Assembly: GCA_903845935.1 (NCBI GenBank)
Contig: CAIMZI010000021.1
Coordinates: forward strand, 1 to 64,000
Source of the DNA: an uncultured beta proteobacterium
GTDB taxonomy: Bacteria; Pseudomonadota; Gammaproteobacteria; Burkholderiales; Burkholderiaceae_C
DNA length: 64,000 bases
Direction: 5' to 3'
Position 1 is the first letter of the stretch. The number at the start of each line of letters is the position of its first letter. The position numbers and the translations under genes were made by a program. Shown one piece after another: positions 48,107-57,749 of this stretch. A model generated the notes under the pieces. The model saw nothing but the letters and a program-made list of their open reading frames with translations. It was not told the DNA's origin and made no database searches.

Positions 48107-51100
48107 TCAGCACGCAGCTTCCGCCGTCAGCGGCTGCCCTAGCGATTTCAAAATGTCGCGCACCATCTGCGCCCGCTCCTTGACTTCGGGCAGGTTGCGC
48201 TCGATGCGCAGCTTCTCGTTGCCGGCCAATTTGATGTGCTTGTTTTTCTGGATCAGGGCGATGATGCGCATCGGGTCGATCGGCGGATTCTTTTTGAAGG
48301 TGATGGTGATCACACCCGGTGCCGCGTCCACCTTGACCACGCCATAAGGCTTGGCGATGACACGCAGGCGGTGCACATCGATCAGGGTCTGGGCCTGGGC
48401 TGGCAGCTTGCCAAAGCGATCGACGATTTCTTCCAGCAGGGCATCGATCTGGTCGGTGTTCTTGGCCGTGGCCAGCTTTTTGTAAAAACTTAATCGCAGG
48501 TGCACATCGCCGCAGTAGTCGTCCGGCAAGAGCGCGGGGCCATGCAGGTTGATTTCGGTGGACACATTGAGCGGGTTGAGCAGATCCGGCTCGATGCCGG
48601 CCTTGAGGCAGCGCACCGCCTCGGAGAGCATTTCGTTGTAGAGCTGGAAGCCCACTTCCAGCATGTTGCCGCTCTGGTTTTCGCCCAGCACCTCACCGGC
48701 GCCGCGAATCTCCAGGTCGTGCATGGCCAGGTAAAAGCCGCTGCCCAGTTCTTCCATCGCCTGGATCGCGTCCAGGCGCTGCTTGGCCTGCTTGGTCAGG
48801 CCCTCGATGTCGGGCACCATCAGGTAGGCGTAGGCCTGGTGGTGGCTGCGCCCGACGCGTCCGCGCAGCTGGTGCAACTGGGCGAGACCAAACTTGTCGG
48901 CGCGGCTCATCACAATCGTATTGGCGGTGGGCACGTCAATGCCGGTCTCGATGATGGTGGAGCAAAGCAAGAGGTTGTAGCGCTGGGCGATGAAGTCGCG
49001 CATTACCGCCTCCAACTGGCGCTCCGGCATCTGGCCATGGGCCACGGCAATGCGGGCCTCGGGCAGCAGCTCTTCGAGCTTGGCGCGCCGGTTCTCAATC
49101 GTGTCGACCTCGTTGTGCAAAAAGTAGACCTGGCCGCCGCGCTTGAGCTCGCGCAGCACCGCCTCGCGAATGATGCCGTTGCTCTCGGAGCGCACAAAGG
49201 TCTTGATGGCCAGGCGGCGCTGCGGCGCGGTGGCAATCACCGACAGATCGCGCAGGCCTTCCAGCGCCATGCCTAGCGTGCGGGGAATCGGCGTGGCGGT
49301 GAGCGTCAGCACATCGACCTCGGCGCGCATCGCCTTCATGGCCTCCTTGTGGCGCACGCCAAAGCGGTGTTCCTCATCGATGATGAGCAGGCCTAAGTCC
49401 TTGAAATGCGTGTCCTGGCTGAGCAGCTTGTGGGTGCCGACGACGATGTCAACGGTGCCGTCCTTGACGCCCTTGAGTGCGGCGGTGATTTCCTTTGCCG
49501 AACGGAAGCGGCTCATTTCGGCAATCTTCACCGGCCATTTGGCAAAGCGGTCGGTCAGGGTCTGGAAATGCTGCTCGGCCAGAAGTGTGGTGGGCGCCAG
49601 AAAGGCCACTTGTTTGCCGCCGGTGACTGCAACAAAAGCCGCGCGCAGGGCCACCTCGGTCTTGCCAAAGCCCACATCGCCGCAAACCAGCCGATCCATG
49701 GGGCGCGGGCTGATCATGTCCTGGATGACGGCGTGGATGGCGGCCTTTTGGTCGGCGGTTTCCTCAAAGCCGAAGTCGTTGGCAAAGGTCTCGTAATCGC
49801 TGGCCGAAAAGCGGAAGGCAAAGCCCTCGCGGGCGGCCCGACGGGCGTAGATGTTCAAGAGTTCGGCGGCCGAATCGCGCACCTGTTCGGCAGCGCGCCT
49901 CTTGGCCTTTTCCCATTGGCCAGAACCCAGCCGGTGCAGCGGCGCCTCATCGGCGGAGACGCCGGTATAGCGGCTGATCAGTTGCAACTGGCTGACCGGC
50001 ACATACAGCGTGGCCGCGTCGGCATATTCCAAGTGCAGGAATTCCTGCAACTCCGGCTCACCCTTGGCATCCTTGTTGCCCACATCCATGTGGATCAAGC
50101 CCCGGTAGCGGCCTATGCCGTGCGAGGAGTGCACCACCGGGTCGCCCAAGGTCAGCTCGGACAGGTCCTTGATCAAGGCCTCGACATCGCTGACTTGCTC
50201 CTGCTTTTTGCGCCGGCGCGTCACGGGGCCGGCTGCAAACAGCTCGGTCTCGGTGATCAAATCGACACCGGCCTCCAGCCAGCCAAAGCCGACCGTCAGG
50301 CCGGCCGTGGCAATGCCCCATTTTTCGCTGCTGGCTATGAATTCCTGCAGCGAGTCAAAGGAGGGCGGGTTGATTTGCGAGGCGCGCAAAAAGTCCAAGA
50401 GGCTTTCGCGACGGCCATCGCTCTCGGCCAGCACCAACAGCCGCTGCTGGGTGTTGCGTGCGTAGTCTTTGAGCTTGGCCAGCGGGTCTTCGGTGCCGCG
50501 CAGCGCGGCCATGGCGGGCAGGGCGCTGATGTCGGCATAGGCCGAGGCTGCTTCTTCTGCGGTGTTGGATTTCAGTGCCAGCTGCGCGTGGCCATTGGCC
50601 AGGGAATAAAACTGCTCGGTGCCCAGAAACAGGCTTTCGGGCGGCAGGGCCGGGCGCTCGGGGTCGCCTTGCACCAAACGGTATCGGTCCTTGGTGTCCT
50701 GCCAGAAGCGATGCAAGGCGGGCTCCAGGTCGCCGTGTAGCACCACCGTGGCGTCAGCGCCCACATAGTCAAACACGGTGGCCGTCTGCTCGAAAAACAG
50801 CGGCAGGTAGTACTCGATACCGGCGGTGGCCACGCCATTGCCGATGTCCTTGTAGATGCGGCTTTTGGTCGGGTCGCCATCCAGCAGTTCGCGCCAGCGG
50901 CTGCGAAAGCGGGCTCTGGCATCGTCATCCATGGGGAATTCGCGTCCGGGCAGCAGACGGATCTCGGGCACCGGGTAGAGGCTGCGCTGGCTGTCGGGAT
51001 CGAAGGTGCGGATGCTGTCGATCTCGTCGTCAAACAAATCCACCCGGAACGGCACCAGCGAGCCCATCGGGAACAAATCAATCAGGCCGCCGCGTACCGC

Positions 51101-51595
51101 GTATTCGCCGGGGCTGACCACCTGCGTCACATGGCTGTAGCCGGCAAGCGTGAGTTGGCCCTTGAGCTTGGCCTCGTCGAGCTTTTGTTTGACCTTGAAC
51201 TCAAAGGTGTAACCGGCCAGAAAGCTGGGCGGCGCCAAGCGGTACAGCGCGGTAGTGGCTGGCACGATGATCACATCGGCTCCGGTCTCCTTGTTGCGCT
51301 GCTGGATGCGCCACAGCGTGGCCAGGCGTTCGCTGATCAGGTCCTGGTGCGGGCTGAAGCTGTCGTAGGGCAGGGTTTCCCAGTCCGGGAACAGGGCGCA
51401 GCGCAACGTGGGGGCGAAGAAGGCAATTTCTTCCAGCAAGCGCTGGGCGTCGTTGGCATCGGCCGTGACGATGGCCAGCGGTTTCCCGGCGGCTTTTTCG
51501 CGCATTCCGAGTTGGGCCAGGAGCAGGGCGTCTGCAGAACCCGCAGGACGGGGGAGGGTGTAGCGTTTGCCGCTGCTGAGTTTCGGAAGATCCAT
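48107..51595 (-). CDS. mfd: Transcription-repair coupling factor
   Basis: A 1162-residue ATPase that removes stalled RNA polymerase and recruits UvrA. The UvrB-like N-terminal domain ([22 protein letters not shown] and others) is followed by the RNA polymerase-interacting domain with [17 protein letters not shown]. The helicase motor has [16 protein letters not shown] (Walker A), DEEHRFGV (DExH), TATPIPRTL and the C-terminal RecG-like motif with [17 protein letters not shown]. The TRCF domain ends the protein. ATG 51595 (MDLPKL) is the sensible start; an open frame to 51652 crosses ispD. Divergent from ispD. Confidence 0.97.
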   Translation of the reverse strand: MDLPKLSSGKRYTLPRPAGSADALLLAQLGMREKAAGKPLAIVTADANDAQRLLEEIAFFAPTLRCALFPDWETLPYDSFSPHQDLISERLATLWRIQQRNKETGADVIIVPATTALYRLAPPSFLAGYTFEFKVKQKLDEAKLKGQLTLAGYSHVTQVVSPGEYAVRGGLIDLFPMGSLVPFRVDLFDDEIDSIRTFDPDSQRSLYPVPEIRLLPGREFPMDDDARARFRSRWRELLDGDPTKSRIYKDIGNGVATAGIEYYLPLFFEQTATVFDYVGADATVVLHGDLEPALHRFWQDTKDRYRLVQGDPERPALPPESLFLGTEQFYSLANGHAQLALKSNTAEEAASAYADISALPAMAALRGTEDPLAKLKDYARNTQQRLLVLAESDGRRESLLDFLRASQINPPSFDSLQEFIASSEKWGIATAGLTVGFGWLEAGVDLITETELFAAGPVTRRRKKQEQVSDVEALIKDLSELTLGDPVVHSSHGIGRYRGLIHMDVGNKDAKGEPELQEFLHLEYADAATLYVPVSQLQLISRYTGVSADEAPLHRLGSGQWEKAKRRAAEQVRDSAAELLNIYARRAAREGFAFRFSASDYETFANDFGFEETADQKAAIHAVIQDMISPRPMDRLVCGDVGFGKTEVALRAAFVAVTGGKQVAFLAPTTLLAEQHFQTLTDRFAKWPVKIAEMSRFRSAKEITAALKGVKDGTVDIVVGTHKLLSQDTHFKDLGLLIIDEEHRFGVRHKEAMKAMRAEVDVLTLTATPIPRTLGMALEGLRDLSVIATAPQRRLAIKTFVRSESNGIIREAVLRELKRGGQVYFLHNEVDTIENRRAKLEELLPEARIAVAHGQMPERQLEAVMRDFIAQRYNLLLCSTIIETGIDVPTANTIVMSRADKFGLAQLHQLRGRVGRSHHQAYAYLMVPDIEGLTKQAKQRLDAIQAMEELGSGFYLAMHDLEIRGAGEVLGENQSGNMLEVGFQLYNEMLSEAVRCLKAGIEPDLLNPLNVSTEINLHGPALLPDDYCGDVHLRLSFYKKLATAKNTDQIDALLEEIVDRFGKLPAQAQTLIDVHRLRVIAKPYGVVKVDAAPGVITITFKKNPPIDPMRIIALIQKNKHIKLAGNEKLRIERNLPEVKERAQMVRDILKSLGQPLTAEAAC

Positions 51596-51639
51596 AGTTG
51601 GATAGGATTTTAGAATGGGGCAGCAACAAAGCGCCGCCC

Positions 51640-52359
51640 ATGCCCCAAACAACCCTGCACTCTTACCAATCCGCCCCGCCGAATCCCCGCCTGTGGGCCC
51701 TGATTCCCTGTGCGGGCAATGGCTCGCGCTCGGGCGCCATTGGACCCAAGCAGTACCAACAAATTGCCGGCAAGCCCATGGTGCTGCACACGCTGGCCGC
51801 CTTTACAGCAGTGGAAAGGCTCGCGGGGACAATGGTGGTGGTGTCCGAGGGAGATAATTTTTTCGATGCCTTGCCCGTGCAAGTGGCGCCTTGTGGCGGC
51901 GCTACCCGCGCCCAAAGCGTGGCCAATGGACTGGGTGCCTTGTTGCAGCGCGGTGCTATGCCCGAAGACTGGGTGCTGGTGCATGACGCCGCGCGCTGCC
52001 TGATCACGCCGCAGCAGATCAACACCTTGATTGACGCCTGCCTGCCCGACGCAGTAGGCGGCCTGCTGGCCCTGCCGCTGCCCGATACCTTGAAGGCGGC
52101 AAAGGATGGTCGCGTAGCGGTTACGCTGGAGCGCAGCGACAAGTGGTTGGCGCAGACGCCGCAGATGTTTCGCCTGGGCGAGCTAAAGGCGGCGCTGCTG
52201 GCTGCAGGCGATGCCGTTACCGATGAGTCGAGCGCGATGGAGTTTGTGGGCTTGAGTGCGCTGCTGGTGGAAGGTTCGGCACAAAATTTCAAGGTTACCT
52301 ACCCGCAGGACTTTGCACTGGCTGAAAGCGTGCTGTTGTCGCGGGGCATTGCAGTCTGA
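51640..52359 (+). CDS. ispD: 2-C-methyl-D-erythritol 4-phosphate cytidylyltransferase
   Basis: A 239-residue MEP-pathway enzyme that joins CTP and methylerythritol phosphate. The CTP-binding signature LIPCAGNGSRSGAIGPKQY is at about residues 20-38, VLVHDAARCLI matches the family, and TDESSAMEF is present near the end. The start is ATG 51640 (MPQTTL). In many relatives ispF follows directly, but here a liv transporter cassette lies between them. Confidence 0.95.
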   Translation: MPQTTLHSYQSAPPNPRLWALIPCAGNGSRSGAIGPKQYQQIAGKPMVLHTLAAFTAVERLAGTMVVVSEGDNFFDALPVQVAPCGGATRAQSVANGLGALLQRGAMPEDWVLVHDAARCLITPQQINTLIDACLPDAVGGLLALPLPDTLKAAKDGRVAVTLERSDKWLAQTPQMFRLGELKAALLAAGDAVTDESSAMEFVGLSALLVEGSAQNFKVTYPQDFALAESVLLSRGIAV

Positions 52360-52435
52360 CGTTTTTCTGACGCGATTCGCAGTTCGGGGGTTTGCCCTAG
52401 CAGGCATAAGTCAATTCACCGGCACCATATGGAGC

Positions 52436-53209
52436 ATGACGACAGACTGCATTCTCCAGACACAAAAACTGAGCAAAGAGTTCAAAGGCTTTGTGGCAGT
52501 GGACCGGGTGGACCTTTCCGTGCGCCGTGGCAGCATCCACGCGCTGATTGGCCCCAACGGCGCGGGCAAGACCACCTGCTTTAATTTGCTGACCAAATTT
52601 CTCAAGCCCAGCTCGGGCGTGATCCTGTTCAACGGACAGGACATTACCCAGGACGCACCGGCGCAGATTGCGCGGCGCGGCATCATCCGCTCGTTCCAGA
52701 TCTCGGCCGTGTTCCCGCACCTCTCGGTGCTGGAAAATGTGCGCGTGGCCTTGCAACGCAAGATCGGCACCTCGTTTCACTTCTGGCGCTCCGAGAATTC
52801 GCTGCACAGCCTGAACGACCAGGCGCTTGAGCTGCTGGCCGCGGTGGATCTGGAAAGCTATGCCTACACGCCGACCGTAGAGCTGAGCTACGGCCGCAAG
52901 CGTGCGTTGGAGATTGCCACCACCCTGGCCATGGACCCCGAGCTGATGCTCTTGGATGAGCCGACGCAGGGCATGGGTCTGGAAGACGTGGACCGCATCC
53001 GCCAGCTGATCAAGAAGGTGGCTGCCAACCGCACCGTGCTGATGGTTGAGCACAACATGAGCGTGGTCTCCAGCATTGCCGACACCATCACCGTGCTGCA
53101 GCGTGGCGCCACGCTGGCCGAAGGCCCTTATGGCGAAGTTTCCAAAAACCCCGCCGTGATCGAAGCCTATATGGGCAGCGCCGATACCGAACTTGTCGGA
53201 GCCCATTAA
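52436..53209 (+). CDS. livG: Branched-chain-type ABC transporter ATP-binding protein (LivG-like)
   Basis: A 257-residue ABC ATPase. Walker A is GPNGAGKTT, with a full lysine. The family motif FQISAVFPHLSVLENV is present. The ABC signature is LSYGRKRALEIA, and Walker B is LMLLDEPTQGMGLED. It is the first gene of a five-gene liv-type set. The start is ATG 52436 (MTTDCILQ); upstream the frame overlaps ispD. The substrate is unknown: branched-chain amino acids, amides or aromatic compounds are possible. Confidence 0.92.
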   Translation: MTTDCILQTQKLSKEFKGFVAVDRVDLSVRRGSIHALIGPNGAGKTTCFNLLTKFLKPSSGVILFNGQDITQDAPAQIARRGIIRSFQISAVFPHLSVLENVRVALQRKIGTSFHFWRSENSLHSLNDQALELLAAVDLESYAYTPTVELSYGRKRALEIATTLAMDPELMLLDEPTQGMGLEDVDRIRQLIKKVAANRTVLMVEHNMSVVSSIADTITVLQRGATLAEGPYGEVSKNPAVIEAYMGSADTELVGAH

Positions 53210-53212
53210 TGA

Positions 53213-53292
53213 GCCCCCACGTTCATCACTACGTGTATTTACTGCCCCCCGAGGGGGCATTGGCCTCCCTTGAGGCGGCCCGGCGGGAGTCC
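53213..53292 (+). repeat. Intergenic repeat, copy C
   Basis: It fills the gap between livG and livF. It reads GCCCCCACGTTCATCAC, then CTGCCCCCCGAGGGGGCA and CTTGAGGCGGCCCGGCGGG, matching copy D in order and spacing. The start is four bases past the livG stop, and it runs almost to the livF ATG. Confidence 0.8.
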
Positions 53293-53294
53293 AT

Positions 53295-53999
53295 ATGACC
53301 ACAACTTACCTGGAAATCCGCGACCTGCACGCCTGGTACGGCGAGTCGCATGTCTTGCATGGCGTGAACTTTGACGTCAACGAGGGCGAAGTGGTAACGC
53401 TCTTGGGCCGCAACGGCGCAGGGCGCACCAGCACCATGCGCGCCATCATGGGGCTGACCGGTAGCCGCAAGGGCTCGATCAAGGTGCATGGCAAGGAAAC
53501 CATTGCCGCTTCCACCCACAGCATTGCACGTATGGGCATTGGTTACTGCCCGGAAGAGCGGGGCATTTTTTCCAGCCTGACCACCGAAGAAAACCTGATG
53601 CTGCCGCCCGAGCTGGCCAAGGGTGGGATGGGCATAGACGAGATTTACACCATGTTCCCTAACCTGCAGGAGCGCGCCAACAGCCAGGGCACTCGCCTGT
53701 CGGGTGGCGAGCAGCAGATGCTGGCAGTGGCCCGCATTCTGCGCACTGGCGCGCGCCTGCTCTTGCTCGATGAAATATCCGAAGGCCTGGCGCCAGTGAT
53801 CGTGCAAAAGCTGGCCGAGATGGTCAGAATGCTGCGCACCAAGGGCTACACCATCGTCATGGTGGAGCAGAACTTTCGCTTTGCAGCGCCTCTTGCCGAC
53901 CGCTTCATGGTCATGGAGCACGGCGAGATTCAACAGGAATTTACCCAGGCGCAACTGCCGGACCGCATGGCCAAGTTGCATGAATACCTGGGTGTTTGA
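53295..53999 (+). CDS. livF: Branched-chain-type ABC transporter ATP-binding protein (LivF-like), Walker A Lys replaced by Arg
   Basis: A 234-residue ABC ATPase of the LivF type. The Walker A motif reads GRNGAGRTS (residues 38-46), so Arg44 (codon CGC at 53424-53426) replaces the usual catalytic lysine. The signature RLSGGEQQMLAVARIL and Walker B (LLLLDEISEGLAP) are normal. It should pair with LivG as the second ATPase. The Arg variant may lower or change ATP hydrolysis at one site; I recall this substitution in some related LivF proteins, but this needs checking. Confidence 0.9.
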   Translation: MTTTYLEIRDLHAWYGESHVLHGVNFDVNEGEVVTLLGRNGAGRTSTMRAIMGLTGSRKGSIKVHGKETIAASTHSIARMGIGYCPEERGIFSSLTTEENLMLPPELAKGGMGIDEIYTMFPNLQERANSQGTRLSGGEQQMLAVARILRTGARLLLLDEISEGLAPVIVQKLAEMVRMLRTKGYTIVMVEQNFRFAAPLADRFMVMEHGEIQQEFTQAQLPDRMAKLHEYLGV

Positions 54000-54030
54000 T
54001 GTGTCACTAACCAAGAACGAGGAGAACTCA

Positions 54031-55245
54031 ATGAAACTGAAAAAACTTGCCGCCGCCTGCGCCATCAGCTGTGCCGCCCTGGCTGCCGTGTCTACACCGG
54101 CCCAAGCCCAGATTTCGGGTGACGTGATCCGCATCGGCATCATCACCGATATGTCGGGCCTGTATTCCGATCTGGATGGCCCGGCCGGTGCCGAAGCCAT
54201 CAAAATGGCCATCGCCGATATGGGCGGCGCCATCAATGGCAAGAAGATCGAAATTTTGAGCGCCGACCACCAGAACAAGCCCGATGTGGCTGCTGCCAAG
54301 GCGCGTGAATGGTTTGATACCCAGGGTGTGGACATGCTGATCGGCGGCACCAACTCCGGCACCGCCCTTGCCATGGCCAAGGTTGCTGCCGAAAAGAAAA
54401 AGCTGTTTATTGCCATTGGTGCGGGTAGCTCGGCGCTGACCAATGAGCAGTGCAACCCCTACACCGTACATTACGCCTATGACACCGTGGCCCTGGCCAA
54501 GGGCACCGGCGGCGCGGTGGTCAAGGCCGGCGGCAAGAGCTGGTATTTTCTGACAGCCGATTACGCCTTTGGTGCCTCGCTGCAAAACGATACCTCCAAC
54601 GTGGTCAAGGCCGCAGGCGGCACCGTCGTTGGCTCGGTCAAGCATCCTCTGTCCGCCAGCGATTTCTCCTCTTTCCTGTTGCAGGCGCAGGGCAGCAAGG
54701 CCCAGATTCTGGGGCTTGCCAATGCCGGTGGCGACACCATCAATTCCATCAAGGCCGCCAACGAATTCGGCATCACCAAGACCATGAAGCTGGCCGGCAT
54801 GCTGGTGTTTATCAATGACATCCACTCGCTGGGCCTCAAGGCCACGCAGGGCATGTACCTGACCGATAGCTGGTACTGGAACAAGGACGCCGAGACCCGC
54901 GCCTGGAGCCGCAAGTTCTTTGAGAAGATCAAGCGCATGCCGTCCAGCCTGCAGGCAGCCGACTACTCCGCCACGCTGCAATACCTGCAGGCCGTCAAGG
55001 CCATTGGCACCGATGATGCCGACAAGGTGCTGGGCCAGATGAAGAAGACCAAGATCAACGACGTGTTTGCCAAGGGCGGTTACATCCGCGACGACGGCCG
55101 CATGGTGCACGACATGTACCTGATGCAGGTGAAGGCACCGGACAAGTCGGTGGAGCCCTGGGATTACTACAACGTGATGGAAACCATCAAGGGCGATGTG
55201 GCGTTCACGACCAAGGCCGAGTCCAAGTGCGCTGCCTGGAAATAA
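54031..55245 (+). CDS. Branched-chain-type ABC transporter substrate-binding protein
   Basis: A 404-residue periplasmic protein with a signal peptide (residues 1-27, ending PAQAQ). The Peripla_BP_6 fold is shown by VIRIGIITDMSGLYSDLDGP, GVDMLIGGTNSGTALAMA and YFLTADYAFGASLQ. Cysteines in NEQCNPY and at the C-terminus (SKCAAWK) could pair. The family binds branched-chain amino acids, amides or aromatic acids; the ligand is not evident. It sits in the middle of the cassette, third of five genes, after both ATPases. Confidence 0.9.
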   Translation: MKLKKLAAACAISCAALAAVSTPAQAQISGDVIRIGIITDMSGLYSDLDGPAGAEAIKMAIADMGGAINGKKIEILSADHQNKPDVAAAKAREWFDTQGVDMLIGGTNSGTALAMAKVAAEKKKLFIAIGAGSSALTNEQCNPYTVHYAYDTVALAKGTGGAVVKAGGKSWYFLTADYAFGASLQNDTSNVVKAAGGTVVGSVKHPLSASDFSSFLLQAQGSKAQILGLANAGGDTINSIKAANEFGITKTMKLAGMLVFINDIHSLGLKATQGMYLTDSWYWNKDAETRAWSRKFFEKIKRMPSSLQAADYSATLQYLQAVKAIGTDDADKVLGQMKKTKINDVFAKGGYIRDDGRMVHDMYLMQVKAPDKSVEPWDYYNVMETIKGDVAFTTKAESKCAAWK

Positions 55246-55247
55246 TG

Positions 55248-55330
55248 GCCCCCACGGTTGCCCACGGCGTGTGGCGCCCTGCCCCCCGAGGGGGCCGCGT
55301 TGCGCCTTGGGGCGGCCCGGCGGCGCAACA
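55248..55330 (+). repeat. Intergenic repeat, copy D
   Basis: It lies between the substrate-binding protein gene and livH, starting three bases past the stop codon. It reads GCCCCCACGGTTGCCCACG, then CGTGTGGCGCCCTGCCCC, CCGAGGGGGCCGCG and CTTGGGGCGGCCCGGCGGC, the same order of blocks as copies A and C. Confidence 0.8.
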
Positions 55331-55360
55331 TCCCCTTTGCGCATGTATCAAGGAAGTGTA

Positions 55361-56248
55361 ATGAGCGAGATATTCGGCATACCGATTCAGGCTTTCCTCG
55401 GGCAGTTGCTGCTGGGGCTGGTCAACGGTTCTTTTTACGCCATGCTCAGCCTGGGCTTGGCGGTGATTTTCGGCTTGCTGGGTATCGTCAACTTTGCGCA
55501 TGGCGCGCTGTACATGATCGGTGCCTACGTGGCCTGGTTCAGCCTGGAGAAATTCGGGCTGAACTACTGGGTGGCGCTGATCGTGTCACCGCTGGTGGTG
55601 GGCCTGTTGGGGGTGCTGATTGAACGTCTTTTTTTAAAGCGCCTTTACAAGCTTGACCCGCTTTACGGTCTGCTCTTGACCTTCGGCCTGGCGCTGATCG
55701 CCGAAGGCGTGTTCCGGGACCAGTTTGGCGTCTCCGGTCAACAGTATCCGGTGCCGGACCTGTTGCAGGGCGCGACCAACTTAGGGTTTATGGTGCTGCC
55801 CAATTACCGGGCCTGGGTCGTGGTGTCTTGTCTGTCGATTTGTTTTGGCACCTGGTTTCTGATCGAAAAGACCAGCCTGGGTGCCACGCTGCGCGCCAGC
55901 ACCGAGAACCCGCAACTGGTGCAGGCCTTTGGCATCAACGTTCCCCTGATGGTGACCCTGACCTATGCCGGTGGTGCCGCGCTCGCGGCCATCGCTGGCG
56001 TGCTGGCGGCACCGGTGATTCAGATCACGCCGCTGATGGGCTCCAACCTGATCATCGTGGTGTTTGCCGTGGTGGTAATTGGCGGCATGGGCTCGATTCT
56101 GGGCTCGATACTGACCGGCGTGATGCTGGGGCTGCTGGAGGGGCTGACCAAGGTGTTTTACCCCGAGGCTTCCAGCATCGTGGTGTTTGTGATCATGGTG
56201 ATCGTGTTGATGGTCCGCCCGGCTGGCCTCTTTGGCAAGGAAAAATAA
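55361..56248 (+). CDS. livH: Branched-chain-type ABC transporter permease (LivH-like)
   Basis: A 295-residue membrane permease with about eight helices. It has the LivH family stretch VNGSFYAMLSLGLAVIFGLLG followed by NFAHGALYMIGAY, and the EAA-like loop with TLRASTENPQLVQAFGIN. ATG 55361 has AAGGAAG upstream. The frame is open upstream across repeat D and is not coding there. It pairs with livM. Confidence 0.93.
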   Translation: MSEIFGIPIQAFLGQLLLGLVNGSFYAMLSLGLAVIFGLLGIVNFAHGALYMIGAYVAWFSLEKFGLNYWVALIVSPLVVGLLGVLIERLFLKRLYKLDPLYGLLLTFGLALIAEGVFRDQFGVSGQQYPVPDLLQGATNLGFMVLPNYRAWVVVSCLSICFGTWFLIEKTSLGATLRASTENPQLVQAFGINVPLMVTLTYAGGAALAAIAGVLAAPVIQITPLMGSNLIIVVFAVVVIGGMGSILGSILTGVMLGLLEGLTKVFYPEASSIVVFVIMVIVLMVRPAGLFGKEK

Positions 56249-56249
56249 C

Positions 56250-57233
56250 GTGAGTGCGTCCGCTTCTTACTCTGCCGTTTCAGCCTCTGCCGTGACGGCC
56301 TCCAGCCAAGGCCGCAAGCTCTGGTTGCTCGGCCTGGCCTTGTTGATCGCAGCGCCCTTTGTTGGCATCTACCCCGTATTTTTGATGAATGCGCTGTGCT
56401 TTGCCATCTTTGCCTGCGCCTTCAATTTGCTCTTGGGTTACACAGGCTTGTTGTCCTTTGGCCACGCCGCCTTCATGGGATCGGCCGCCTATGTGACCGG
56501 TTGGCTGGTGCGCAGCGCCGGTTGGGCGCCCGAGGTGGCGGTGCTGGCGGGCACCCTGGCGGCGGCCGTGCTGGGCCTACTGGTGGGGCTGGTTGGCATC
56601 CGACGCCAGGGCATTTACTTTGCCATGGTGACGCTGGCCATGGCACAGATGATTTACTTTATCTGCCTGCAGGTGCCCTACACCGGTGGCGAAGACGGCC
56701 TGCAGGGTGTGCCGCGCGGCAAGCTCTTGGGCCTGTTGCCCTTGGATAACGATCTGGTGATGTACTTTGTGGTGCTGGCCATTTTTGTGGCAGTGTTTTT
56801 AGGCGTGGTGCGCATTGTCTATTCGCCCTACGGCCAGGTCTTGAAGGCGATCCGCGAGAACGAGCCGCGCGCCATCTCCCTGGGCTATGACGTGGACCGC
56901 TACAAGCTCTTGGCCTTTGTGCTGTCCACCACTATTGCCGGTCTGGCCGGCTCGGTCAAGACGGTGGTGCTGGGCTTTGCCACGCTCTCAGACGTGCACT
57001 GGTCGCTGTCTGGCGAGGTGGTGCTGATGACGCTCCTGGGCGGCATGGGCACCTTTGCCGGTCCGGTGGTCGGGGCCTTCACCATCATCGGATTGCAGAA
57101 CTTCCTGGCCGATCGGGTAGGCTCATGGGTCACGGTGATCATCGGTGCCATTTTTGTATTCTGTGTGATTGCCTTTCGCAAGGGCATCGTGGGTGAATTG
57201 CTGGCTTGGCAACAACGTCGTCGCGCTGCTTGA
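56250..57233 (+). CDS. livM: Branched-chain-type ABC transporter permease (LivM-like)
   Basis: A 327-residue permease with about nine helices. It has the LivM signature GYTGLLSFGHAAFMGSAAY and the EAA-like loop with LKAIRENEPRAISLGYDV. The start is GTG 56250, two bases after the livH stop; the N-terminal 25 residues are Ser/Ala-rich. It is the last gene of the cassette, 24 bases before ispF. Confidence 0.92.
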   Translation: MSASASYSAVSASAVTASSQGRKLWLLGLALLIAAPFVGIYPVFLMNALCFAIFACAFNLLLGYTGLLSFGHAAFMGSAAYVTGWLVRSAGWAPEVAVLAGTLAAAVLGLLVGLVGIRRQGIYFAMVTLAMAQMIYFICLQVPYTGGEDGLQGVPRGKLLGLLPLDNDLVMYFVVLAIFVAVFLGVVRIVYSPYGQVLKAIRENEPRAISLGYDVDRYKLLAFVLSTTIAGLAGSVKTVVLGFATLSDVHWSLSGEVVLMTLLGGMGTFAGPVVGAFTIIGLQNFLADRVGSWVTVIIGAIFVFCVIAFRKGIVGELLAWQQRRRAA

Positions 57234-57257
57234 AACCCGCGTAAAAGGGGTTTAGAC

Positions 57258-57749
57258 ATGCAGTTTCGTGTTGGGGAGGGCTGGGACATCCACGCCCTAG
57301 TGGAGGGCCGCAAGCTCATCCTGGGCGGCGTAGAAATTCCGTTTCACAAGGGCCTGCTGGGTCATTCGGACGCGGATGCCTTGTTGCACGCCATTACCGA
57401 TGCGCTCTTGGGCGCAGCCGCCCTGGGCGATATTGGCACGCTGTTTCCGGATACCGATATGCAATTCTTGGGCGCAGATTCGGCACTGTTGCTGACTGAA
57501 GCTGGCGCGCGGGTGCGGGCTCTGGGCTTTGAAATCGGCAACATCGATTGCACCGTGATTGCCCAGGCACCCAAGCTCTCCGCATTCAAACCCGCTATGC
57601 GTGAGCGCATCGCCGAGATTCTGGGTGTCGCAGTCGATCAGGTCAACGTGAAAGCCAAGACCGCCGAAAAAATGGGCCCTGTGGGCGAGGGCCTGGCCAT
57701 GGAGGCCCGCGCCGTGGTGCTGCTATTCAGGGCGCCCGCTGCAGCTTGA
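57258..57749 (+). CDS. ispF: 2-C-methyl-D-erythritol 2,4-cyclodiphosphate synthase
   Basis: A 163-residue trimeric MEP-pathway enzyme. The metal ligands Asp and His lie in GEGWDIHAL, then [25 protein letters not shown] shows the family fold with the third His. The end carries the conserved [18 protein letters not shown]. It follows livM by 24 bases. Its 3' end overlaps the convergent sensor kinase by 23 bases. ispD is five genes upstream. Confidence 0.96.
   Translation: MQFRVGEGWDIHALVEGRKLILGGVEIPFHKGLLGHSDADALLHAITDALLGAAALGDIGTLFPDTDMQFLGADSALLLTEAGARVRALGFEIGNIDCTVIAQAPKLSAFKPAMRERIAEILGVAVDQVNVKAKTAEKMGPVGEGLAMEARAVVLLFRAPAAA

Noticed and set aside
49406-50740. 444-codon frame antisense to mfd
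   Set aside because: Lies entirely within mfd on the other strand, with no motif or start signal.
54028-55344. 438-codon frame antisense to the liv-type binding protein
   Set aside because: Runs into repeat D and shows only low-complexity Gly/His/Gln sequence.
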